Source: Alphaproteobacteria bacterium (GTDB lineage Bacteria; Pseudomonadota; Alphaproteobacteria; ATCC43930; CGMCC-115725). Taken from it: 7,705 nt of DNA. The position numbers and the translations under genes are program-made. The stretch spans positions 1 through 7,705 of the forward strand of contig JASHUX010000344.1 of assembly GCA_030039775.1 (NCBI GenBank), in the 5' to 3' direction. Below the pieces are notes generated by a model. The model had not been told where the DNA came from. It worked only from the letters and a program-made list of their open reading frames with translations, and made no database searches. This document shows, one piece after another, positions 1 to 6,406 of this stretch (position 1 is the stretch's first letter; each line of letters opens with the position of its first letter).

Positions 1-482
1 ATGCGCTCCGCCACGCGCGCGGAGACGAACGGCGTCACATCGCCGCCGAGCTGGCCGATTTCCTTGACGAAGCGAGAGGAGATGAATTGATACCGGTCGG
101 CCGACATCAGGAACACGGTCTCAACCGTCGCATTGAGGCGGCTGTTCATGCCCGCCATCTGGAACTCGTATTCGAAATCTGACACGGCGCGCAGGCCGCG
201 GACGATGACCGCCGCGCCCTGCTCGACCGCGAAATGCATCAGCAGATTATCGAATGCCTTGACTTCGATCCGCTTCTGAACGTCGCCGCCATTAATGTGC
301 GCGATCTCTTCCCTGACGATCGCGACGCGCTCGTCGGTCGAGAACAGCGGCCCTTTGCCGATATTCTTGGCGACGCCGATCACCAGCCGATCGACGATCT
401 TCGTCGCGCGCAGGATGATGTCGGTATGACCGTTGGTAATGGGGTCGAAGGTTCCGGGATAAACGCCGACGCGCTCCGTCAT
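1..482 (-). CDS. coaD: Phosphopantetheine adenylyltransferase (partial, 3' end cut by window edge)
   Basis: CoaD transfers AMP from ATP to 4'-phosphopantetheine, giving dephospho-CoA; it is the penultimate cytoplasmic step of coenzyme A synthesis. I translated 160 codons without a stop. Seen in the product: the nucleotidyltransferase start [14 protein letters not shown] (residues 6–19, TNGH being the family's (T/H)xGH ATP-binding motif), [20 protein letters not shown] (94–113), and the C-terminal ISSRFVKEI signature (134–142) in place of the common ISSTLVRE form. Family members are about 160–170 residues, so only a few C-terminal residues are missing. The ATG at 480–482 is preceded by AGGAG seven bases upstream (490–494), inside the gyrA tail. 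The gene overlaps the gyrA stop by ATGA, so it is very probably co-transcribed and translationally coupled with gyrA. Confidence 0.96.
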   Translation of the reverse strand, partial: MTERVGVYPGTFDPITNGHTDIILRATKIVDRLVIGVAKNIGKGPLFSTDERVAIVREEIAHINGGDVQKRIEVKAFDNLLMHFAVEQGAAVIVRGLRAVSDFEYEFQMAGMNSRLNATVETVFLMSADRYQFISSRFVKEIGQLGGDVTPFVSARVAER

Positions 483-3253
483 GGTTGTTCTCCTGGCGTT
501 GGTTCGGCGCTTCCGTTCCCTTCGGGATCATGCCCGTTGCCCGTTTCTTCGCTTTCGGCCAAATGCGCAACGGAGACGACTCGCTCATCTTCGCCCACCT
601 TGAACACGACAACGCCCTGCGTGCCGCGCCGCGCAATACGGATATCGCCGACCGGCACGCGGATCATCATGCCGCCGTTGGTGACAAGAATGATCTGGTC
701 GTTGGGCCCGACCGGAAACACCGCAACCATCGCGTCCTGGCGCTTTTCGAGCCGCATGTTGACGATGCCCTGTCCGCCCCGCCCGGTGATGCGGTAGTCG
801 TAGGCCGAGCTGCGCACGCCGAAGCCCTTTTCGGTCACGCTCAGCAGGAATTCCTCGCGGCCGTTCAAGTCGGCGAATTGTTCTTCCGAAATAGACGTGC
901 CGGTCTGATCCTCGTCGTCGTCCGGCGCCTCGGCATCGACCTCCTCGCCTGGCGTGCGGCGGCGTTTCGCCGCTTCACCCAGATAGGCGTAGCGGATTTC
1001 CGGTTCCGCCTCGACATGCTTCAGGATCGAGAGCGAAATGACTTGATCGTCGCCGAGCAATTTGACCCCGCGCACGCCGACGGAACTTCGTCCGGCGAAT
1101 ACGCGCACATCGTCGACCGCAAAGCGGATGGTCCGGCCACTTCTCGTCGCCAGCAGCACATCGTCCGCCGGCGCGCACACCGCCGCCGCGATCATCCGGT
1201 CGTCGGCGTCGTCGCCCTCGAACTTCATCGCGATGATGCCGCTTTGGCGCACATTGCCGAAATCGGTGAGCTGATTGCGGCGCACGGAACCTTTTGCCGT
1301 CGCGAACACGACGTTGAACTTGTCCCAGCTGGCCTCGTCCTCGGGCAGCACCATGACCGTGGAGATGCCTTCGCCGGGCGCCAGGTTCGGCAGCAGGTTA
1401 ATCATCGCCTTGCCGCGCGCCTGCGGCGTGCCGACGGGCAGGCGATAAACCTTAAGCTTATAAACACGGCCGGTGCTGGTGAAGAACAGCATCGGCGCAT
1501 GGGTCGAGGCGACGAACACCTGGGTGACGAAATCTTCTTTATGTGTCGCCATTCCGGCGCGGCCGCGGCCGCCGCGACGCTGGGCGCGATAGGTCGAGAG
1601 CGGCACGCGCTTGATGTAGCCGGCGTGGCTGACCGTGACGACCATGTCCTCGCGCTGGATCAGATCTTCGATATCCGTCTCAAACTCGATATCCTGGATT
1701 TCGGTCTTGCGCGGCGTGGCGTATTGCGTCTTGACCTCGACGAACTCCTTGCGTAGCAGCGCCAGCAGCATCGACCGCGAACCGAGGATTTCGAGATGAC
1801 CCTCGATCTCCTTCACCAGCGCGTCCAATTCTTCCGCAATCTTGCCGCGTTCGAGGCCGGTCAGCCGCTGGAGACGCAAATCGAGGATGGCGCGCGCCTG
1901 CTCGTCGGACAAGCGATAGGTGCCGTCGGCCGCGATCCGGCTGCCGCCCTCGCGGTCCTCGACCCGCGCGATTAGCGGCGCCACGGTTCGCGCCGGCCAC
2001 GGCCGCGCCATCAAATTCGTACGTGCGACCGTCGGGTCCGGTGCCGCACGGATTAGCGCGATAATGGGATCGATATTGGCGACGGCGATCAGTAGGCCGA
2101 CTAGAATGCGCGCGCGTTCCCGCGCCTTTTCGAGGAGATAGATGGTACGCCGCGTCACCACCTCTTCGCGGAAGGCGAGGAAGGCGGCGATGATGTCGCG
2201 CAGCGACATCGTCTCGGGGCGGCCGTGGTTCAACACGACGGAATTGACCGCGAAGCTCGATTGCAGCGGCGTGAAGCGGAACAGCTGCGCCAGCACCACG
2301 TCGGCCATGGCGTCGCGCTTCAGTTCGATCACTACGCGCACGCCGTCGCGGTCGCTTTCGTCGCGCAGGTCGGCGATGCCTTCGATCAGCTTTTCGCGCA
2401 TCGTCTCCGCGATGCGTTCGACCAGCTTCGATTTGTTCACCTGATACGGAATCTCGGTGAACACGATCGCGTCGCGGTCCTTGCGTATTTCCTCGATGTG
2501 ATGCTTGCCGCGCAGCACGATCGAGCCGCGGCCCAGGCGGTAGGCGGCATGGATGCCTACCCGCCCTAGGATGATCCCGCCGGTCGGAAAATCCGGTCCG
2601 GGGATGTGATTCATCAGCTCGTCGTCGGTGATGTTCGGATTATCGAGAAAGGCGCAGCAGGCATCGATCACCTCGCCCAGATTATGGGTTGGAATGTTGG
2701 TCGCCATGCCGACGGCGATGCCTTGCCCGCCGTTGACCAGGATGTTCGGGAAGCGCGCCGGTAGGACGCGCGGCTCTTGCCGGCTGCCGTCGTAGTTGGG
2801 TTGAAAATCGACCGTATTCTTGTCGATGTCGTCGAGCAGCGCCGCGGCCACGCGGGCGAGCCTGGCCTCGGTGTAGCGGTAGGCCGCGGGCGCGTCGCCG
2901 TCCATCGAGCCGAAATTGCCCTGGCCGTCGACCAACGTCAGGCCCATGGAAAAATCCTGGGCCATGCGCACCAGGGCGTCGTAGATCGCGACGTCGCCGT
3001 GCGGATGATAATGACCGATGACGTCGCCGACGACCGTTGCGCATTTGCGATAGCCGCGGTTCCAGTCGTTGCCGGTCTCGTACATCGAATAGAGGATGCG
3101 GCGATGTACCGGCTTCAACCCGTCGCGCACATCCGGCAGCGCGCGGGCCACGATCACGCTCATCGCGTAATCAAGGTAGGAGCGGCGCATCTCCTCTTCG
3201 ATAGCGACTGGCGTGATATCGGACGGCGCGATAGGCGGCGGATTGGTGACCAA
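479..3253 (-). CDS. gyrA: DNA gyrase subunit A
   Basis: GyrA is the DNA breaking and rejoining subunit of gyrase (A2B2), which introduces negative supercoils using ATP hydrolysed by GyrB. The 924-residue product is full length. The winged-helix/tower/coiled-coil breakage-reunion part spans about 12–500, with [20 protein letters not shown] (19–38) and catalytic Tyr127 in the context YRYTEARL (R126-Y127-T128). The C-terminal beta-pinwheel spans about 530–900 and carries the GyrA box QRRGGRG (558–564), which marks gyrase rather than topoisomerase IV ParC. An acidic stretch lies near 770–783 and the tail is acidic. In the quinolone-resistance region, [10 protein letters not shown] (83–92) has Val88 at the E. 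coli Ser83 position and keeps Asp92 (E. coli Asp87). No ATG or GTG fits the N-terminus: the frame is open only to a stop near 3299, so TTG at 3251–3253 is the best start, with a weak AGG eight bases upstream. It overlaps coaD by four bases. Confidence 0.97.
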   Translation of the reverse strand: MVTNPPPIAPSDITPVAIEEEMRRSYLDYAMSVIVARALPDVRDGLKPVHRRILYSMYETGNDWNRGYRKCATVVGDVIGHYHPHGDVAIYDALVRMAQDFSMGLTLVDGQGNFGSMDGDAPAAYRYTEARLARVAAALLDDIDKNTVDFQPNYDGSRQEPRVLPARFPNILVNGGQGIAVGMATNIPTHNLGEVIDACCAFLDNPNITDDELMNHIPGPDFPTGGIILGRVGIHAAYRLGRGSIVLRGKHHIEEIRKDRDAIVFTEIPYQVNKSKLVERIAETMREKLIEGIADLRDESDRDGVRVVIELKRDAMADVVLAQLFRFTPLQSSFAVNSVVLNHGRPETMSLRDIIAAFLAFREEVVTRRTIYLLEKARERARILVGLLIAVANIDPIIALIRAAPDPTVARTNLMARPWPARTVAPLIARVEDREGGSRIAADGTYRLSDEQARAILDLRLQRLTGLERGKIAEELDALVKEIEGHLEILGSRSMLLALLRKEFVEVKTQYATPRKTEIQDIEFETDIEDLIQREDMVVTVSHAGYIKRVPLSTYRAQRRGGRGRAGMATHKEDFVTQVFVASTHAPMLFFTSTGRVYKLKVYRLPVGTPQARGKAMINLLPNLAPGEGISTVMVLPEDEASWDKFNVVFATAKGSVRRNQLTDFGNVRQSGIIAMKFEGDDADDRMIAAAVCAPADDVLLATRSGRTIRFAVDDVRVFAGRSSVGVRGVKLLGDDQVISLSILKHVEAEPEIRYAYLGEAAKRRRTPGEEVDAEAPDDDEDQTGTSISEEQFADLNGREEFLLSVTEKGFGVRSSAYDYRITGRGGQGIVNMRLEKRQDAMVAVFPVGPNDQIILVTNGGMMIRVPVGDIRIARRGTQGVVVFKVGEDERVVSVAHLAESEETGNGHDPEGNGSAEPTPGEQP

Positions 3254-3285
3254 GTCTGGTGCCTGAAGCGGGGTAGAAACGACGG

Positions 3286-3313
3286 AAAAAACGCCGGTTT
3301 ATGCCACCGGCGT
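3286..3313 (-). terminator. Rho-independent terminator between ssb and gyrA
   Basis: On the minus strand ACCGGCGT's partner ACGCCGGT (3313–3306) pairs perfectly over eight bases with ACCGGCGT (3298–3291), across a seven-base loop (GGCATAA), and the 3' arm runs into TTTTT (3290–3286). This is a canonical intrinsic terminator acting only on minus-strand transcripts. It most simply ends the ssb message. It sits 32 bases upstream of the gyrA start codon, so any promoter for gyrA upstream of it must read through, which raises the possibility of attenuation. Confidence 0.8.
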
Positions 3314-3324
3314 CACACGGATTT

Positions 3325-3353
3325 AATGTAGTGATTTTTGGGCCCGCACACAA
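3325..3353 (-). promoter_or_regulatory. Possible gyrA promoter
   Basis: On the minus strand TTGTGT (3353–3348) and TACATT (3330–3325) are separated by 17 bases, resembling sigma-70 -35 and -10 boxes (3 of 6 and 4 of 6 consensus matches). The predicted start near 3318 gives a leader of about 65 bases that begins directly before the hairpin at 3313–3291. The match is weak; spacing and location are the main support. Confidence 0.3.
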
Positions 3354-3366
3354 CGAAAGAGGCGCC

Positions 3367-3382
3367 GAATCGGAACCGATTC
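3367..3382. repeat. 16-bp interrupted palindrome, candidate operator upstream of gyrA
   Basis: GAATCGG-AA-CCGATTC is a perfect seven-base inverted repeat with a two-base spacer, in the ssb–gyrA intergenic region. Each arm carries a GANTC site, the recognition sequence of the alphaproteobacterial cell-cycle methyltransferase CcrM. It lies about 14 bases upstream of a possible gyrA -35 element. The dyad fits a dimeric regulator, but no known regulator is assigned. Confidence 0.45.
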
Positions 3383-3439
3383 CTGTCCGCTTCCGTGAAA
3401 TTTTTACCGTTCAAAAACAGTAATTTGTCGCGGATGCTT

Positions 3440-3470
3440 AAACTGAAACTGCGCCTCTTCCCGGCGCCAG
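3440..3470 (-). terminator. Possible weak terminator hairpin just after ssb
   Basis: On the minus strand CTGGCGCC (3470–3463) can pair with GGCGCAG (3455–3449) across a seven-base loop, with one bulged base. It is followed by TTTCAGTTT (3448–3440). It begins 26 bases after the ssb stop. The stem is imperfect and the T-tract interrupted, so it could be chance; the hairpin at 3286–3313 is a much better terminator. Confidence 0.3.
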
Positions 3471-3495
3471 TCTCGCGTGCGTGATTTCGCGCCCC

Positions 3496-3978
3496 CTAAA
3501 AAGGGATTTCGTCGTCCAAATCGCGGCCGCTCCGCGATCCGCCGCCACGGTTTCCGCCCCCGCCGCCGAATCCGCCGCCTGCGCCCGCCGGCTCTTCCTC
3601 GGCATAGTCGCCGCCACCCCCGCCGCCACGGCTATCGAGCATGGTAAGTTCGCCGCGAAAGCGCTGCAGCACCACTTCGGTGGTGTAGCGTTCCTGCCCT
3701 TCCTTGTCGGTCCACTTGCGGGTCTGCAACGCGCCTTCGATGTAGAGCTTCGCGCCCTTCTTCACATACTTCTCGACCACCTCGGTGAGCCGATCGTTGA
3801 AGATAACCACGCGGTGCCATTCGGTGCGCTCGCGGCGCTCGCCCGAGGCTTTGTCGCGCCAGTTCTCCGACGTCGCGAGCGTGAAGTTCGCGATGCGCGT
3901 ACCGTCGTTGGTCGAGCGGATTTCCGGGTCTCGGCCCACGTTCCCGACGAGGATGACTTTGTTGACGCTTCCGGCCAT
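3496..3978 (-). CDS. ssb: Single-stranded DNA-binding protein
   Basis: SSB coats single-stranded DNA as a tetramer during replication, repair and recombination, and recruits partners through its C-terminal tip. The 160-residue product has an N-terminal OB fold (about 1–112) beginning [19 protein letters not shown]. Aromatic residues W40, W54, F60 and W89 sit where E. coli SSB has its DNA-stacking W40, W54, F60 and W88. A glycine-rich disordered linker follows (118–150), and the protein ends DLDDEIPF, the acidic protein-interaction tip. The ATG at 3976–3978 is chosen because AAGGGGAG lies seven bases upstream (3986–3993); an in-frame TTG at 4000–4002 would add eight residues but would place this Shine-Dalgarno inside the gene. 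A perfect LexA-type direct repeat at 4013–4027 implies SOS control. The next gene downstream is gyrA, 242 bp away. Confidence 0.97.
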   Translation of the reverse strand: MAGSVNKVILVGNVGRDPEIRSTNDGTRIANFTLATSENWRDKASGERRERTEWHRVVIFNDRLTEVVEKYVKKGAKLYIEGALQTRKWTDKEGQERYTTEVVLQRFRGELTMLDSRGGGGGGDYAEEEPAGAGGGFGGGGGNRGGGSRSGRDLDDEIPF

Positions 3979-3985
3979 GCGGACG

Positions 3986-3993
3986 CTCCCCTT
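3986..3993 (-). promoter_or_regulatory. ssb Shine-Dalgarno sequence that fixes the start
   Basis: The minus strand reads AAGGGGAG here, seven bases before ATG 3978. It supports the 160-residue SSB rather than the longer product from TTG 4002, which would contain this site within its coding region. Confidence 0.85.
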
Positions 3994-4012
3994 TTGATCC
4001 AAGTTAACAAGA

Positions 4013-4027
4013 GAACAAATTTAGAAC
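4013..4027 (-). promoter_or_regulatory. LexA/SOS box of ssb
   Basis: The plus strand reads GAAC-AAATTTA-GAAC, which on the coding strand is GTTC-TAAATTT-GTTC. This is an exact match to the alphaproteobacterial LexA operator GTTC-N7-GTTC, a direct repeat known from Rhizobiales, Rhodobacter and Caulobacter. It lies 35–49 bases upstream of the ssb ATG, where a repressor would overlap an ssb promoter; the AT-rich flank (3994–4045) fits a promoter region, although I cannot assign clear -35 and -10 boxes. Induction of ssb after DNA damage is inferred from this match. Confidence 0.85.
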
Positions 4028-4043
4028 ATTTGCAAGTACAAAA

Positions 4044-4869
4044 TCACGCCGCCGCTTCGTCCAAACGGGTCATGACTCCGATAAAATAGCATCGCGAGCG
4101 TGTCGCGAACTGCTGAAAACGGGGGCTGTCCGGGAGGCACGCAAATTCCCGGGCAAACGGCCGATAATAAAACAGCATGCGCTCGACCATACGGCGGCGG
4201 CGTCCTTCGTCCGCAATGCAGGATTCGTGAACATGACGGTGATGTCGCGGAAGGACGCGAGCGTCAAACCATGGTCGTCCGCGAGAGCCGCGAACTCCTG
4301 CGACACCCTCTCCGGCGCCCAGGGAAACGAATCGGCCGTCACGAAATGGCCACCCGGCGCCAGTACACGGGACACTTCCGCGATGAAAGCGGGCCTGACG
4401 AAAAAATTATCGCCTCGATGTTGAATATCACATCGACGCTTCCAGACCCAAATGGCAGGTGTGCCCCATCCGCTTGAAGGTAAATGGCGACGGGATCACG
4501 CGCCCGGGCATGGCGCAACGCCGGCAGCGAGCGGTCGAGGCCAATCGCATGCAGGGGCGCCAAGGCGCGGCGGACATGCGCCAGTCCGCCGCCGCGCCCA
4601 CAGCAAATCTCCAATAGGGTTTGCGGCGCGACGTCGGGAGCCGCGGTGCGCAGCGCCTTTAACGCTTCGGCATAGAGCTGAATCTGATGGGGCTCGTTCG
4701 GCGCGACGCGCGCGACCGCCTCATCCACCGGCGCATAACCATAATTGGCGGTCGAAAATTCTCGCCAATACGCGCTGCCATAGGCGCGATCGTAGAACGC
4801 GGCCATGACTCGGGCATGCGCCTCCCTGCCGAGACGCTTGCGAATCATCCCTTCAATGCTGCGGAGCAC
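4044..4869 (-). pseudogene. Class I SAM-dependent methyltransferase, broken by two frameshifts
   Basis: The N-terminal piece (4869–about 4402) has the Rossmann methyltransferase motifs: LLEICCGRGGG (85–95, the SAM glycine loop), an acidic residue at the end of beta 2 in IGLDRS (D112), and LQADGAHLPFGSGSVDVIFN (131–150). At the A6 run 4401–4406 (T6 in the gene) the frame breaks; one added base continues into FVRPAFIAEVSRVLAPGGHF and on to about TVMFTNPALRTKD. Near 4192–4204, in CGG repeats, a second added base moves into the third frame, RRRRMVERMLFYYRPF through LPDSPRFQQF to YFIGVMTRLDEAAA and TGA at 4044–4046, a plausible methyltransferase C-terminus. The rebuilt protein would be about 265–285 residues, normal for this family (Methyltransf_11-like, acting on small molecules or lipids; substrate unknown). 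Start is GTG 4869 or ATG 4848, neither with a convincing Shine-Dalgarno. It follows the MFS gene by 82 bp. Real decay or base-calling errors are both possible. Confidence 0.8.
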
Positions 4870-4906
4870 GGTTACCGGCCGCGCCGAAGCCCGGACATCG
4901 CATTCT

Positions 4907-4944
4907 CCCCAAACCCCTGCCCCAATCTCGACCGACCTTACCCC
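4907..4944 (-). other. Four G4 tracts between MFS and methyltransferase genes (possible G-quadruplex)
   Basis: The minus strand carries GGGG runs at 4944–4941, 4923–4920, 4917–4914 and 4910–4907, with loops of 17, 2 and 3 bases; the long loop itself contains GG pairs. This lies 8 bases after the MFS stop and about 40–60 bases before the methyltransferase starts, on the mRNA-sense strand. The layout permits a four-tract quadruplex, but a run of G in a GC-rich genome can be chance. Confidence 0.35.
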
Positions 4945-4951
4945 ATGCGCA

Positions 4952-6334
4952 TCACTGGTTCACCTCCTCCAGACGCAACCGGGTAACGCGCGGACCGAAG
5001 CCCCCCATGGTGATCGCGACGACGACCATACAGGCCGCAATCAGCACGAACACGCCCGTGGTGCCGAACCGGCCTAGGGCAAACGCGATAATGAAGGCCG
5101 TGAAAATTGCGCTGAACCGGCTCCACGAATAGACGAAGCCGACCGCCTGGGCGCGGATCCGGGTCGGATAAAGCTCGGTCTGATAGGCGTGGAAGGAGAA
5201 CGACATCCAATTGTTGGACAGCGTGACCAGGATGCCGAAGACGAGAATGCCGGCGGCGCCGGTCATTTGCGAGAAGGCGAGGCCGAACACCGCAATGCAT
5301 AGTGCCGCTATCGCGATCTGCGCCTTGCGCTCGAACCGGTCTGAAATCCGCAGGAACAGCAGCGGTCCGACCGGGTTCGCGATCGCGATGATGAAGGTGT
5401 AGAGCAGCGACCGCGTGACGTCGATGCCGTGGGAGATCAGGAACTGCGGCACCCAGCTCGCGAAACCGTAATAGCCGACGGTCTGAAACAGGTTGAAGAT
5501 CACGAGAATAATGGTGCGGCCGAGATACGGGCGCTGCCAGATCTCAAGCCACGAACCGGCGACGCGCTCGCTCTCGCCCGCCACCGCTTGCGGCGGCGGC
5601 AAATTCTGTCCCGTCTCGGCTTCGGTGCGGCGTTCGAGATCGGACATGAGGCGATCGGCCTCGGCGCCGTACCCGCGTTGCGCCAACCAGCGCGGCGATT
5701 CCGGCAAGCCGAGCCGAATCCACCACACGAAGATCGCGCCGGTCGAGCCGATCAACACCACAATGCGCCAGCCGTCGAAACCGGCGACCGTCGTCGGTAC
5801 CAGAAGATATGACAGCAGCGCCACCACGGGCACCGCCAGGAACATCACGAATTGATTGTGCGCGAAGGCGGCGCCGCGCCGGTCCTTCGGCACCAGCTCC
5901 GACACGTAGGCGTCGCTGTTGACGAACTCGACGCCGATGCCGACCGACGCGATGAAGCGCCACAATAATAGACCGGTTGCGGTGTGCTGGAACGCCATCA
6001 CCACGGTGGCGACCGAGTACCATAAGAGCGCGAACGTAAAGATCGAGCGGCGCCCGAACCGGTCGCTCAGCGGCGTGAAGGCGATGGTGCCGATGAACAT
6101 GCCGGCGAACAGGGCCGCGACAAAACTGGCGACGCCTTGCAGGCCGAAGAACATGCTGCCCGCGCCGCCGAAGATGCCCGATTTCACGAGGCCCGGCGCG
6201 ACATAGGCGGTGAAGAAGATGTCGTAAAACTCAAAGCAGCCGCCGAGCGAGATCAGGGTGACGAGGCGCCGCGTGCTCGGCGAATTGGGCAAGCGGTCGA
6301 GCCGCGCGGCAATCGTCGCGGTTTCAATGGCCAT
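4952..6334 (-). CDS. MFS transporter, sugar/metabolite porter type
   Basis: An inner-membrane secondary transporter of 460 residues with about 12 predicted hydrophobic segments and a central cytoplasmic loop (about 207–265). Seen: a first helix with GGCFEFYDIFFTAY (31–44) carrying acidic E35 and D38, the MFS motif-A loop SDRFGRRS (90–97) between helices 2 and 3 and its second-half counterpart SDRFERK (331–337), SELVPKDRRG (145–154), PESPRWL (211–217) typical of the sugar-porter/general substrate transporter group (Pfam Sugar_tr), and TELYPTRIRAQAVGF (386–400). Proton-coupled uptake or efflux of a small organic molecule is the family role; the substrate cannot be read from sequence. The ATG at 6332–6334 has AGGGGGA four bases upstream (6339–6345), a strong site. 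It lies 72 bp downstream of the TolB/TPR gene and 82 bp upstream of the methyltransferase. Confidence 0.9.
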   Translation of the reverse strand: MAIETATIAARLDRLPNSPSTRRLVTLISLGGCFEFYDIFFTAYVAPGLVKSGIFGGAGSMFFGLQGVASFVAALFAGMFIGTIAFTPLSDRFGRRSIFTFALLWYSVATVVMAFQHTATGLLLWRFIASVGIGVEFVNSDAYVSELVPKDRRGAAFAHNQFVMFLAVPVVALLSYLLVPTTVAGFDGWRIVVLIGSTGAIFVWWIRLGLPESPRWLAQRGYGAEADRLMSDLERRTEAETGQNLPPPQAVAGESERVAGSWLEIWQRPYLGRTIILVIFNLFQTVGYYGFASWVPQFLISHGIDVTRSLLYTFIIAIANPVGPLLFLRISDRFERKAQIAIAALCIAVFGLAFSQMTGAAGILVFGILVTLSNNWMSFSFHAYQTELYPTRIRAQAVGFVYSWSRFSAIFTAFIIAFALGRFGTTGVFVLIAACMVVVAITMGGFGPRVTRLRLEEVNQ

Positions 6335-6406
6335 GCGTTCCCCCTGAATATTTTTTGTTCCCGTAAATCTATGGCCGCGTCATCGACCTGTCATCCAAAA
6401 GCGGCG

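Noticed and set aside
485..1756. Long plus-strand open frame (423 codons) antisense to gyrA
   Set aside because: It lies wholly opposite a confidently identified gyrA, is rich in Arg, Ala, His and Asp as expected for antisense of GC-rich codons, and shows no recognisable domain.
2777..3331. Plus-strand open frame opposite the gyrA 5' end
   Set aside because: Antisense shadow of conserved GyrA sequence, with no family motif and no ribosome binding site argument.
3540..3640. CCG/GCC-rich repeats resembling a microsatellite
   Set aside because: They encode the low-complexity glycine-rich linker normal for SSB proteins.
3979..4002. Longer SSB from TTG at 4002
   Set aside because: ATG 3978 has a strong, well-spaced Shine-Dalgarno and begins the conserved [10 protein letters not shown]; the extension would bury that site within the coding region.
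3481..4089. Plus-strand open frame opposite ssb
   Set aside because: It mirrors ssb, including its glycine-rich linker read as Ala/Pro-rich sequence; the minus-strand SSB is certain.
4395..4410. Programmed -1 ribosomal frameshift at the T6 run in the methyltransferase
   Set aside because: The heptamer in frame is A-ATT-TTT, which does not fit X-XXY-YYZ, and a second unrelated frame break 200 bases on makes simple gene damage or base-calling error more likely.
4870..4892. Small hairpin with a TTCG loop just before the methyltransferase start
   Set aside because: The stem has a G-G mismatch and no T-tract; not enough to call a terminator or riboswitch.
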